In this document: piece by piece, positions 48,031 through 60,900 of the stretch
Position numbering within the stretch: position 1 is the stretch's first letter
Layout: every line of letters starts with the position of its first letter
Assembly: GCA_029224185.1 (NCBI GenBank)
Contig: CM055196.1
Span: forward strand, 20,920,509 to 20,984,508
Source of the DNA: Karalla daura
Taxonomy: Eukaryota > Chordata > Actinopteri > Chaetodontiformes > Leiognathidae
Direction of reading: 5' to 3'
DNA: 64,000 bases
Notes under the pieces: generated by a model
The model's input: the letters and a program-made list of their open reading frames with translations, nothing else
Databases searched by the model: none
What the model was told of the DNA's origin: nothing
Made by a program: the position numbers and the translations under genes

Positions 48031-50010
48031 TAAATGAGGGCATGGATATCGGCACCTTAGGTTGGATGTATGCACTGTATCCCCATATACTCCTATCACT
48101 GGTTCTAGTTGCCACTTAAGTTAAAGAAGAAGTTAGACAACGAGTAAGAATTAAGCCTACGTGTAAGTCTGAATACACCCAAAAATAAGATATAAAAAAC
48201 CTTGTAAAATAGCATCTTTGGGATTTCTAATGAAAACCCATGTCTTATAGCTTCTATTTTAGATAAGTGTTTTTCTACAGTAAATACACTCTAGATCCCC
48301 TTTGAGAGAATGCACATCACTTCTCTCTCATGCACACACACACACACACGCACAGAAAGACACAAACAAGGTAAACAAACAATACAATTTAAATTGCACA
48401 TATGTTTTGCAAAATAGAAATCTCTGCATCTGTCACCTTCTCTTTGTACTTAATGCTCCCTATGCAACACCTCCACTCAACACACCAGTAAACCTTGCTA
48501 CCACACTGCGACCACCCACCACCGTCTTCTTCCATGGATATAAATGGAAACAGCTCTGCAGGGCTCCTGTAGGTAAATGTAGTGCCTTGGGTGAAATCAC
48601 AGTCCCAGGGGCAGCAGTGATGAGTCTGTATTATGATCTCTGCTTAGTGCTATGTATAAGAACTACCACAGTCCCAATCATGCAACATATTTACAGGATT
48701 ATAAGGAGAAAACAGATGTCAATGCCTCAGCTGCGATGCAGGTGCAAAAGCTTGAAATTTGACTGGATTTCCACCTCCATCCATGGGATTCACTTCCAAG
48801 CATGTGAAGTGTTTGGGGCTTTTTTTTCACATTCTGGGATTCATTGAAATTCTGTTCAGGGTGCTACAAGATCTATGACCGCTGCTGAATTATGTGCATA
48901 ATCTGAGCACATTCAGAAGCAGCAGAGGTCTGGACAACAGATAAATACCATGAGCCCAGTTCATGATCACACTGTATGATCGGGAGGTGATTGGACTAAT
49001 CGGGAAGAACGTTTTAATTGTCTTGATTTCTCAATGAGTTATGCAGCTTTATTTTTGTGGGCAGCCCCAAAAAACATTTTCAGGCCTGGAGGTGAAACAC
49101 CTGCGTTTAATCACACCTCAGCTGTCCACGGTTTGCCACCGATTTGGGAAAGGAGAGGGTATAAAGTGGGCTTGCAGAAGACATTTTGACTTGTCAAACA
49201 CAGGTGTAACTAATTACATTATGGCTGCATTCCATTACAGCGTTTCAGTGCCAGAGCAGCGAACGCCCATTCACACCAGTACCATCTTGATCGTGTCGCA
49301 GTTGACTCACAAATTCATTTCTGCAACGCCCTTTAATGTGCAAACTACAGATACGTATATAAGAAGTGGATTATATTACATAGTGCACACAGTGGGCTTC
49401 ACATCAACAGTGGTTTTGGTTAATGCAGAGAACTAGTCTCCAAAAGCTGTTTTTAAAGCCAGAGGACACCAGCAAAACTGAAGCTCAGTTTTCATGATCA
49501 GAACTTACATAGTAGTTCATGACATGTGCTCTGTCGATCAGTTTGATCATGACATCATTGATATATTTTTTTTTTACTCAACATAATATTTATGCTGCTC
49601 CACTCCATGTCTGGTGTGAATACAAGCTCGTGGTGCTTGGCTTCCACCATGGATCTGCGGTGCAGGAAAGACAGCCCTCTGGTGTGAATGGACCCAGATA
49701 TTGCGCATGCTACATTCACTGGCTAAATAAAAGAACCATACATAAGTTACACCTGGGTTACTTATTTATTTATTTTTGCTTTGATAAGTCACCCTGAGGA
49801 GGGAGTTCTCTTTGTGCCATCTTGGAAACTTGGACAAAACATGCCACAGTCTTAGAAATCAATGCAGCTCATGTTTTACATTAACATGCTAAAAAAATCT
49901 TATTTATTACAACTTGTGAAATCCATTTCTCTCTACATTTGGTCAAAAAATGATGTAAAAACTTAAGTTAATGCAATCTTTTTTTAACATCTAAATCAGA
50001 CTGCATATAG
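48031..50010. other. Intergenic stretch without recognised gene
   Basis: A short CA repeat lies at 48332-48350. The 181-codon ORF at 48302-48847 begins in that repeat and has no domain. Nothing else seen. Confidence 0.4.
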
Positions 50011-50068
50011 GACCGGGGCTCCAATGGTTACAGCATCGGGTGTGAAAACAAGAGGTTGCAGATTAAAC
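50011..50068 (+). repeat. tRNA-like head, probable tRNA-derived SINE relic
   Basis: 'ggggctccaatggttacagc' (A-box-like, from 50014) and 'aggttgcagattaaac' (decayed B box, 50053-50068) are spaced about 43 bases apart, as in tRNAs. No 3' acceptor strand pairs with the start, so it is not a functional tRNA. The SINE body was not identified. Confidence 0.4.
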
Positions 50069-53000
50069 AAAATGACTGACATAGACAAAATAATGCATGA
50101 AGCAGAGGAACTGGCAGCGGTCAGGTTGTCCAGTTCCCAAAAAATGTTAATCTTGAAAATTTCCTTTCATCATAATAATATTACAGGAAAAGCTCCCCTC
50201 TTGTGTCATCCTCTTGCACTGACTGGGACCATGTGAATACCAGGCTGTAACATGTGTCACGTGGTAACATGAGAGAGCAGCACAGATGTGCATGGCTGCA
50301 GCAGATGGAATAGCTTGTACATCACTGTATACGTATGCCATGTTGCTGCTGGTGTAGAACAGAGGGCCAAATGCAATACGTTAAAATTGTGGCTTTCTTC
50401 TTGGATGCCACTCCCATGTTGTCCTTTCAGACCCAGTCACATCTATGGCCTCATGTGGTCATGTCGTTTCATTGGTCTCAATAATCCCGCCTCAAGCCTT
50501 TGATGTGAGCAGTTCTTTCCTCTGGCCCAACAAAGAAGTGGTGTCACCCTAGAACTCTTTTTTTGTCAGTTCTTGAACTGTCAAAACAGAAAAGCTAGTT
50601 CCAATTGAAGGACCAACCTCAAACTACCACTGGGACTGCTTTGATAGAGAAAGTGTTAATTCTGTCCCAGTGCCATTCACATGAAAGTATACACACAGAA
50701 GAAATTCTTTTAGGGAGGAAAATCTGTTTGTGATATGTCAGTTCCTGGAGAGTGACAACCGATAAACTGCAGCGTTGTAAGCATCAACCCCAGCATCTCT
50801 CCTCTGTCATTCTACCCCTCCAAAAGTGTTATGCGTGCACTCTCTCGGCTTCAATCACTGAGAGAAAATCCCCCTTTGCCAGAGAGAGCATCGCTGCAGA
50901 CCCTCATGGCGTGGCTGGTGTGCTTCGGTCATTAGCTTCCTACTGGGTGCAGCGGCACGCTTGGTCTCCCAAGCAGCCAGACAGCTCCACACCCTCCATC
51001 CCTCAATAAGCCCCTACTCAACCCACCACGCAAAGTCCCTACAGAACTTATGCATTAAATCCGGCATATTAAACCACCTGGTAGGGGGAAACAAACCTGA
51101 GCCTCAATTATTCAACGGCTAGCATGTTTAGCAGCTACAATCCCCTTCATGTTAGCAGAGTTTCCGTTGTTTGTTATCAACCGCCAGCGCCGGCATAACA
51201 GTGATGACTGAGATTTAGTGCCTCTCAAAAACTGTGCTTTCTGTGTTAGCAGTTTGATGGAAGTCTGAATAGATTTTCCCCCGCCTGTTGGCTCCCTGGT
51301 GTTATCTGAAATTCCAGGCGGGAGATTGCATCAGCATATTCAACCAAAACCAGGGAACGTGGGAAAAAAGGCCCACATACATTTTAAAGTTCTTTTGAAG
51401 TTAGAATTAATATACTATTTGCTTTGTCAAGCAAGGTCAGGGGTGTGAACCAACACCACCCACATCCACCTGTACCAGCTATTGAGAGCCAACGAATTCC
51501 CCTTTTTTTAAAGATTATTTTGGGATAAAACAAGATATGAGTAGCAAAATAGTTCCTCTTCACTATGGCATCTTACAGTTTACAGCCAGAAGAATTGTTT
51601 AATATTCATCCTCATTCGATATTCATGGAGTGAATCAACGCTGCGTTTGTCAGAAATTCAAGAGGGAACACTCAACACACGAGACAACAACGCAAAATTA
51701 GGGCAACACAATATGAGAAAAGCATACACATAGAGTATCGTTTCATTTTGCCATCTCTAAGGCTTTGCCTTCTAAAAATATAAGTGATATTTAAGATATA
51801 GTATGTTGAATGTAAATTTGCAGGAATTTGCAGGATGTTTGCGTGAGAGAGACACACAGGTTGACATAAAGCAAGATATGACATCCTGCTCACACAGCTC
51901 CATGCCAGTGATTCTGTTTTAAGTAGATGGTGTTTGGATATTTCTGACGCTGAATGAAAGAGAAACAGGAGGGCAGAGGTGATGCAGTGTTTTGTCTATC
52001 CTTAATTTGAACAATCAATTTTGAATGCTAGTGTTGAATAGTCATTGCAGGGCAGATTTCACCATTTGAATGGCGACATTTTCTGGCTGAGAGGAAATGC
52101 GTCGCTCAGTAAGTTTTAGTCCAAAGATAACAGAGTTAAATCTCTTGACCCGGAATTAATAATAAAATAATAAAAAACCATAAAAAGCTTTTTATGAGGC
52201 CCATTTCGGAGATGTCCTTTAATTCTAAATGGATTGAGAGAAATGGAGCACTGGTAGTATTCAGTAGTGTAAGAACTTGTGAGAACTTATTTTGAATGGG
52301 GGGGGGACACTTGATACGTTTACATTTCAGGGCAGCTTTTCCCTGGGCCAAATCCCCTAGGAATTCTTGAAGCTTGTCAGATGAAGGACAAGATGTAGAT
52401 ATTGAAAAGTTGTGAGAGGAAGGCAAGAAATTCTGAATATATATTTTTACTATGAAATTAGCTTTGCCTGCATGCAAGTAGACAATTTTAGCTTCAAAAG
52501 CCTCCAAAATCTTGAATATAATACCAGTATGAAACAGAGGAATAAATGAAAATCAAGAGACTGGGTGACGGGACGTCAATGTAAAATTTGAAGTTTCTCC
52601 CTGTGATTTCACAACTGTCCAATCAATCATTTATTCATTCATTCAGTGCAAGAGCTGGAGCTCTACCCTAGGTGGTGTGTCTCCTTTTCCTCCTCCTCAG
52701 GTTACAGTGAAGAGAATACAATTTCACAATGTTGTACTTACTGTACACAATGTGGGAATCGTCACGTTCTTCTCAAATGACACACTGAAGCCACACACTT
52801 TAGTGCTTCAGTAATCACAGACAACAGAAATCATCTGAACCATTCTGATCCAGCCCAGCAGGTCATTGATTGACTGACTGATCGTGTCAGTGATTAATCA
52901 GAGTGGTGCGCTGGAATCTCAAGAAAGGGGTAAATCTTCAGACTCTCAACTCCGATAAATGGCCAATCAGTCACAATCAGTACAAACTTTATGCCGCTGC

Positions 53001-54535
53001 TGATGTTCCCGTCTTTAACTCCCGCTGGTCAGTTCATTGCCACCTGGGATGAGTGTCTGTCTCCATGATTAAAACCAGAATAATGTCAAACCCCTACACT
53101 GCTCCTCTTCAAAGCTTCCATGAAGCACCACACTACAGTTTTACAATCACCCTGTGAAAACACACAGATCCAGTTTAGGATATTGCTGATTTTCTTCTGT
53201 CCCTCAGGAGCTTGACAGTGTAAATCCATTATCCACCATCATTTACAAAGTATCATCATTTGTTTTAGTTTCTGCTCTCGTTAGTTTTGTCAGAGTAGAA
53301 TCCATTTGTTTTGAATGGAAGAAACTCATATCTATCTACCCTGTAAGAGCTCCAGCTGCAGGCTGTTGGATTTTATAGCCTGTCTCCTCCCCTGTGAGGA
53401 GATCACAGCACTATAGTGAGAACACAAGATATTGCCTGCAGTGTGCACTTCCAAGTTCAGCGCACTGTACCAACTAAACTGCCGAGTAATGATCAGTCCC
53501 TCGGATGAGGGGAACAGGGGACGCTTTTGTGGTTTCATTGGTTGTTTTCCAAAACTCGTAATAATATTAATCAAATTGTCACCCTTGGGCTTGTGATACT
53601 GTTGTCCATATCAAAAAAGTTTAATAGGTTTGTTGTTCTTGTGCATCCAATAAGTGGGATCAGCCCTTTGCTCAATGTGCCTCAGCCTTAAGCAAGATGT
53701 GCTATATAAACAGCAAAATGAAGAGCATCTGTTGTTGGATGACTCTGCCCTGGCTGCATAGATGAGAAGCAGGCAAATGAAAATAAAATAATGACATTTA
53801 AATTTATTTCTATCTGCCTAAAATGCCCACTCTTTTGAAATTCTGATGTGAGGTTTACATTTCAGTCTCACACTTTGATCTGCCAAATATATTCTTATAC
53901 ATTATATTACTCCTCCTCTTTCTCCACCTCCTCCTCCTCCACGCAACTGTCTCCCTTACACACATGCTTACAGATGCACACTAATCTACAAGAGCATTTG
54001 CAAAGATCAGAGGAGACATGTAAATATCAGTGTCATAGGCTGGCTCCAGTGTCCTTAATATGATAATATTGGCACAATGTGGATACCAATGTAGAGCAGT
54101 TGGAGCTAAAAATGGAGCTAAATGGAGCTAAAAAAGAAAAAAGCACAAAACCACCCTTGAGACGTTTAGATTGTGTGATATAAAATATTCCTCGTTTGTG
54201 TTATGTTAGGTTCCTAATGTCAGTTCACATATACATTATTTTCTCCACTAATTAACACAATTTCATTCCATCTACTCCTGCCGTGGCAGCCATGCATGGT
54301 GACACTGTAGGCAAATTACTAAATTTATCACTCAGCAGGCAGGACATTTGGATGGAAGTTGCACTCCGTTTGCAATAATCTTGAGTAAATTGTGGGGCAT
54401 CTTTAAAAAAAAAAAAGAACGGAAGAAAAGCCATTATCTGGGTTTATAGCTGTGGCACCACCACAAAAGGAAATCGGTCCGTTTATTATCCTACCAGCTT
54501 TGGGCCCAATGGTGTACATCTTCAGCAGTTTCAGG
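50069..54535. other. Intergenic stretch without recognised gene
   Basis: A run of nine G lies at 52298-52306, a (CTC)n tract at about 53913-53942, and three near-tandem TGGAGCTAAA units at 54101-54132. A weak tRNA-like piece lies on the minus strand near 53447-53485. No gene recognised. Confidence 0.4.
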
Positions 54536-55030
54536 ATGCAAGTAGGGGATGTAACCCTGGACAGGTAGGTCTCCGGTCCTTCACAGGTTCACACATACAC
54601 CCCCACACACATTCACCATTCACTTTTATATTCCCATCTATGCTCAATTAAGGTTACTTTCACATCAGAGCTTGTTATTCTGGACTCCTGTATAGTCCGT
54701 ACTTTCCCATCCTGAGCTTGTTTCAGTCAATAATGCCCCAAGTGGACAGCTGTTGCAACTGCATGACGATGTCTCGGTGGACCACAAACTGTCTTCAGAA
54801 GTGATTTGTGAAAGCCCCGGGACTACACCAAGGTGTTTCGCCACCTACTTGGACTACTTGGACCCAAGTGCGGGACTAAGGCCTGATGCTTAGAGTCTCC
54901 GCTCAACCTGAATATGCATGTTTTTGGACTGTGGGAGCATACCAATTGGGGACCATATGCCAACAGAGAAAGGCCCTCAGTCAGACCAGGATTTGAACCA
55001 GGCACCTTGCTAGAGGTGACAGCCACAATG
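54536..55030 (-). repeat. tRNA-related teleost repeat interrupted by an insertion
   Basis: The left part (54536-54650) has 'ggacaggtaggtctccggtc' and 'cacacattcaccattcac'. The right part (54891-55030) resumes in order with 'tagagtctccgctcaacc', 'catgtttttggactgtggg', 'gaaaggccctcagtcagacc', 'aggatttgaaccaggcacc' and 'ttgctagaggtgaca'. About 240 unrelated bases lie between. Confidence 0.65.
54651..54890. mobile_element. Candidate nested insertion
   Basis: This segment breaks the repeat between 'ctcaatta' and 'tagagtctcc', whose consensus is continuous. A TA dinucleotide flanks both sides, but no terminal inverted repeats are visible. The element type is unknown. Confidence 0.35.
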
Positions 55031-57294
55031 TAGCTTTCCTGGGGTTATACAACTATTGTATTAGATGCCACCTTTAACCTAAGAATAAGGGAAAGACTTG
55101 CTGGCGTTGTACATTTGTGAGGACTGGCTCCAGTCTTGGTGTGATTTAATACATCCGGTAATGCTTTAAGTGGACATTCTGTACACTTCAGGCATCACTT
55201 CATGACCCACTAACAGTTAATGGAGGCCTCTCTCTCTTACAGGAGCCTTTAACGCACTGCTCATCTGCATTACAAGAGTGGGCACATCTCACATGTGAGA
55301 CAGTTTAAAGTTGCCGTCTACAAATTACACCGGGGCTGAATTTTGAATGAGGTTGTTATTAATGGGGCAGCACGGGCAAGCCTCCAATATTATCCCCCGT
55401 GACCTGTTTCCCATTGATTAAATTTCCTTCCAAAAGCACAACGAATATTGTTCATTGCGCTGCTTATGTTGGTGGCAGTCACCCAGCTCAGCGCTAAAAC
55501 ACTGTGCTGCTTCATTTGATATGGGGTGTATAAAGAGCAGGCGACATCGATGAGAGTGGATACGAGTGGCTAAGAACGAGCGGATTCCCAGAGACTTCAC
55601 ACCAAGGTGATGGGCAATTTCCCGTTTCCCTTTTCAAACACCTCTAGCGCAAAACAAATGTTGTGTGTCAAGGAGAGTGGCAGATTGATTTGATGCCGGG
55701 ACGAAACAATCCATTAATGGAAGTCATAAATGCTGAGCAGTGAAGTGAAACTACTATGTGAATGGAAAAAAAAAAGAAAACAAGGAGGGAACTGCAGGGA
55801 TGCAGGGGGGATGTATAGCTGTAATTTTTCCAGCCTTGATCAACAGTTCAACAGAATGCAGTGAAATGTGGCAGAGCTGTGCTACCAACAGGATAATCAT
55901 TCACTTGACCTTTGCTGAATACTTAGAACTTAGCACACCAGTGGAGCCGGCTGCACCTTAACAATCACTCAGGCATTGTGCATCACATTCACTACACACC
56001 AGATCTCCTCCCCTGAGCTATAAGCACTTATTTAAAAAAAAGAAAACTAAAATAAGCCATACTGATTTTTATTCTGATGCCTGTTCTACACAGTGTATGG
56101 AATAGGGTTGGTTTTGCAACACAGTTGTTACGTGAAACATAATATAGATTTGTTGTTTGATATTAATGTATACATCATTACAGAGAACCATAGCTCTGTT
56201 TATTGTCTTATCACATTTCCTCCATATTATACCATAATACTATATACTATAATATTACTATCAATGTACTAAATCGGTGTACTAAATATACAAATGGCTC
56301 TCTTTTAAGTTGTCTTAATATTGTGCTTCATTGGAGTGGTGAGCAACTTTGATGGATGGGTGGAAAGCTCGACTGTGTATATTTTGTCTTTCATTTCAAG
56401 TTTAATTTGGATGATGTACTGGCACATACTTTTTTGCAAAGGGGTACAATTCGCTTTGTATATCTAATTGGAGATTTGTGTCTACCGCCTCATTGTGGCT
56501 GGAAATACACTCCAAAGTTTCCAGTGGTCTGGACTCCTTACACAATGCAGACAACAAAACAGATCACCAGTAACATATGCAATCATCCTCCTACTGAATC
56601 TTAGCCTGAGACGACCTTATGGTGCTCATTAAACTCTCCCTAATTGCTTCTCTTCTTTTGTAGAAGATGCTCCTGTCTGTGTCTTCTCCATGCTGGTGAG
56701 TCTGGGGAAAAGGGAAAAAGTAAAGACTTTTCACGCAGTTTGCCTCCTCCCTTACGCACACACACACACTTATACACACTTTTGATTCAGCGTCACCAGT
56801 GAATCTCTTATGGAGATTCAGACTGTGCAAGTCGTCCCTTGCACAAAGGCCGAGATAGATAAGGCCACCAAGACCATTTGCAATTATGAGGGTCACTGCA
56901 CACAAAGAAACACTCAGTCTGATCAATAAACTGCGTGTGTGTTCGTAATCATTCCAGGCTGGAATATGAATGCTGTTTGATGAGATTCCACTGTGGACGA
57001 TGCACATCAACACATAAGCTGGCAATCTTACAGGGAGCCTTGGCTATTTTTAGAACAGCTCTTTAATTTTTCATAAATTGTTTGCTGCTTGTGTGTGTGT
57101 GCGTGTGTGTTGCCAGGTTTTTCTTCTCGCTATATCAGTGGTGCAAACGCACTTTCATGACGCACGGACAAAAACCAGGACTGAATACAGGAACCAGGAC
57201 ACACCTTCAGCTACGGGATAAACACTGTTTGGGAGAAGGATTTTTGGATCAGTTTTCACATCAATTTTCACATTGATAACACTTGTGATCTAGC
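55031..57294. other. Intergenic stretch without recognised gene
   Basis: About 55390-55640 is non-repetitive and moderately GC, possibly conserved. A short (CA)n run lies at 56757-56769, and (GT)n at 57091-57110. No exon recognised. Confidence 0.4.
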
Positions 57295-57880
57295 TCCTAG
57301 CTTCCATGATGTCAAGCAATGATTTGTGGAGATCTGTTTTTTGGTGTTTGGCTTACAGGGCAGCACCATTGTGAATCTCTGGAAGCAGAAGAAACCACAT
57401 TTGGATGAGAGGATGGTGCTGGCGGACATGATGAAGATGAAGTTTTGACCTCTGCCATTCTCAACACACCCACTTATCCTTACGTACCATGCTGGCCATC
57501 AGAGAATAACACTGTCATATACAAACTAACCTAAATAACCAGCAACACAGTCTATGCATCTGATAAATGTAATTCCTGCCTCGCACTTCAGCACCTGTGA
57601 GGGTCACCTGTCAATCACTCGTGGTCTACCAAATAGGCACGCTCCTAATTTTTTTTCTTTTTAAAGCGCTAATGTATAATTAATCATGAAAATGTTTTCA
57701 GATTAACCACCAGATCACACAGAGTTGTGTCATTTACAAAATGAGTATGCATATGAGTAGCATTGATTTTTTTTTCCTTTTTTTAAGACAGCCCTAGTGG
57801 ATCATGGTGGTATTGCAAATAAAGTCATTTTTGCATTGGCTTCACTTTTCAGACCCAAAGACTAAGTCCTTCCTTCAGAG
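57295..57880 (+). repeat. Dispersed teleost repeat, family A copy 2 (longer)
   Basis: This shares 'atcagagaataac' (57498-57510), 'acagtctatgcatctgataa' and 'ccctagtggatcatggtgg', then 'tattgca...taaagtca', with the copy at 15001. It also has about 200 bases missing there, including 'ttaatcatgaaaatg' and 'ccaccagatcacacagag'. Confidence 0.7.
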
Positions 57881-57942
57881 ACAATATGTTTGTGATTCAG
57901 ATGTGATGTAGCATCAATATGCTGGTATACTGCACCACACAC

Positions 57943-57973
57943 ACTCACAGACACACACACACACACACACACA
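57943..57973. repeat. (CA)n microsatellite
   Basis: About a dozen CA units with one GA interruption. Confidence 0.9.
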
Positions 57974-60900
57974 AATCACAAATTGTGTGTGTCTACAGAA
58001 GCACCATAGCAACATTTTTACATAATTGCATAAATACAGCAGCAGTGACATGTGATAATGGAATATTTTTGCTCTTTTCAGGGAGGCACAACCACTTACC
58101 CAAATCAAAATACAACAAAAAGAAATGCAGGGATATTATTTCGACCAAAAAAAGAAAAAAAAAAGGCAGAGAGGCTTTTATTTTTATTTTCGTGTTCACA
58201 GTAGTAACAGAGTCACCAGCTGCAGGTCAACACCTCTAAGATTATATCCTGATAATTGTCTTGGTGTTGCAGGGCGTTGTGTGCTAGGGTTGCCTGACTC
58301 CTGTTAAAAGTGAATCTAAGAGCAATGTTTTATCCTCTGCCACTAATCCTATGTGGCTCAAATGCTGAATGATTTTTTTTTTCTGATTCTTGTTATTAAG
58401 CAGTGAACATGAGAATTCATGTGATTCAGGACATGGCTCATCAGACACGTTAGGGATAAATGGATTCTCATGCGATTATCGTTGCAACAGCCAAGGACAT
58501 TATTTTTTTGTGTGCTGAAGCATATATATCTGTCTGTTTCATAAATAATGACAATTCTCTTAATTAAAGAGATAATGCACAGCCTCAAACTTCTGAATTA
58601 TGAGGAGTGGGAGGTGAAAAGTTTAACAGAAATTGAGCGATTCCTATTAAAAGATGACATTTTCCAATGCAGTTATGCCACATGGGAGGCTCATGTAACA
58701 CTGGCATGAGATCAGTGGTGCAGCTGTCACTGGCACAGGGTTAAATCTAGTTGGCTCCTCTCCAGCAGGGTGTGGAACATCATCAGAGATACCTGAGATA
58801 CGTAACGTACAGCTGCAGCTCTATGATGCAAAACACGAGCTGTAACACTACAAACAGAAACTGTGCACGTGTTTAGAAGTGTTTATCCTCAGGTTTCTTC
58901 CTGGTTGGAAAGTAGGCCATTTAAAAAGGAAAAAAAAAGTAAAAAAAAGAGGCCAACAGCTGCCTTGCCTGTGGCTGAACATCAAGCGCAGGGTGGGACT
59001 GAGCTTTGTGCTGCAGGAGCAGGGACGCAGGCAGCAGAATTGCCCTGTGTGGTGAGAGATTTTTCAATTTGATTTCTTTTGCTGTGATAAATAGAAAAAA
59101 AGAGACATGATGATGACAAAAGATCACGGATGGCAGAGGTTAAGGCTCTGTGGAAAGCAGTCCATTCAATTCAGTTCTGATTTTGGCCTCAATGTTTCAT
59201 TGAAGTAGTACTTGATAGATATATATATGTATAGACTTGTATAATACTTGATAGATAGATACATATATACATATATATGTAAGAAAAAGTTTAGCTGGTA
59301 ATATTCATGAAGAATATTCAACTCGCAGAATTTGTTTTACAGGTAAAATGATGGATTGTCTTCAGGTCCAAATGCATAGCTAAATTAGATTAGTTATATT
59401 CGTCAGTAGCAGTGGCACTATTATGGCCGTAAAGAGCAAATGAGCAACAACAGGCTAAACAGTTTGGCCAACTCCTGTGCCTTCTGATGTACTGTACAGA
59501 GGGTGTATAGCACCGGTCCCCCTTGAGGCATGGAGGACTAGCACAGTGTTGAGATGATACGCAGTGTTTTTGGGCTTTTGTGTGTTTTTGTTATTTGAGG
59601 CTGGCTTTGTATGTTTTGGGTTCTGCATCCTTTCAATGCTCGCAGGATGTCTCAGCTGCAGCTTTTCTCAGTTGTATTTGTTTTATTTGTTTGTATGTTT
59701 TTGGTTTAGCATCCTATATTTGCAGCATTTTGCTGTTGAAGCATGTTTTACATATCAGCTATCATAGGAGATCCTTTTGAGGAGGCCTGTGAGGACTTTG
59801 CATCCACGATGCACGTCTCTGTCTCAGCTGTATGATGAATATAACTTGTGTGAACCGGCCATGGATTTGGATGTGGAGATTATCTGTCTTACATGGATGT
59901 AAATAATCTATCTTGCATAACTCAAGTTACATTTGGACAGTGCATTTAGCTCAGCCATAGAAAAGGACAGCACCTGACAGCCTCATCCAAGAGAGCAGAC
60001 AGACTATCACAGGGTAATTAAACAAAATGTTTTGTCCCAGTCCAGGGACAAAACAGGAGAACAGCCTCAAATACAAATGAGAGGTGTTGTTCCCACTCAA
60101 GGATACGTCTGATGGTAGACTGTGATCTTGTATTTACATACATTAAATATAACGGCAGATTCATGGTGTTTGGTCCAAGCCAGACATCATTAACGCTAAA
60201 AATACTTTGCATATGCACTTTCCTTTTAGGGCTCCAGTTTTGCTCCTGTGATGCAGTCGCTTGGATCAGTGAGTTAAAGAGTCTGCCCTTTTTTTTTGTC
60301 TCTGGTTTGTGAGATGCTATTATGGTGCTGAACTCCAGCAGGCTCAGGTTGTGACAAGGAATTGAATTTTCCTTCTCCCTTGTTTTTCTGCAAGAGGAAA
60401 AGTCTCCACTGCGGTGGCTTTTTAGTTTAGTTTTTTTTACTCTCAGGTGACATGTCACGGCTGCTGCAATGTGGCAGCAGAGGAGATGAACGGATTGTTA
60501 AAAGGCGTGGCGTCGCCGAACGCAGGGATAAACGGTTTGGGAATTATCAGAAACCAAAGGAAAACACGCTGAGTGGTATGAGGAACAAGCACAGGAAGAA
60601 GTGGAGCGTCCGAGTGCAGCAAAGTGCTTCAGGGAAACATGAGACTTTTAGTTACGAGGGCTCCAGCGCGAGGTGCGCTTCCTGCTTCAGCTTCCACTGT
60701 ACAGCAGCTTCATTTGCTTGTAAAACTGCTCTCACGCTGCTGATGGAACAGCAATCTTAATATTTGACTTTCCTGGGGTTTACAAATCACACACGCCGCT
60801 GGTGAGTGGGCGAGGATTATACCCAGCCTTGTATTTATCATAATCCCACACGCTAGCAGAGGCAGCGGCAGCAGCAGCAGCATTGTAGTCAGGATGGGGA

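Noticed and set aside
48302..48847. 181-codon ORF
   Set aside because: It starts inside a CA repeat, has no recognisable domain and lacks splice or promoter context.
53447..53485. Minus-strand tRNA-like piece (tttagttggtacagtgc)
   Set aside because: Only a D-arm-like part is present, with no T-arm or acceptor stem; too weak to annotate.
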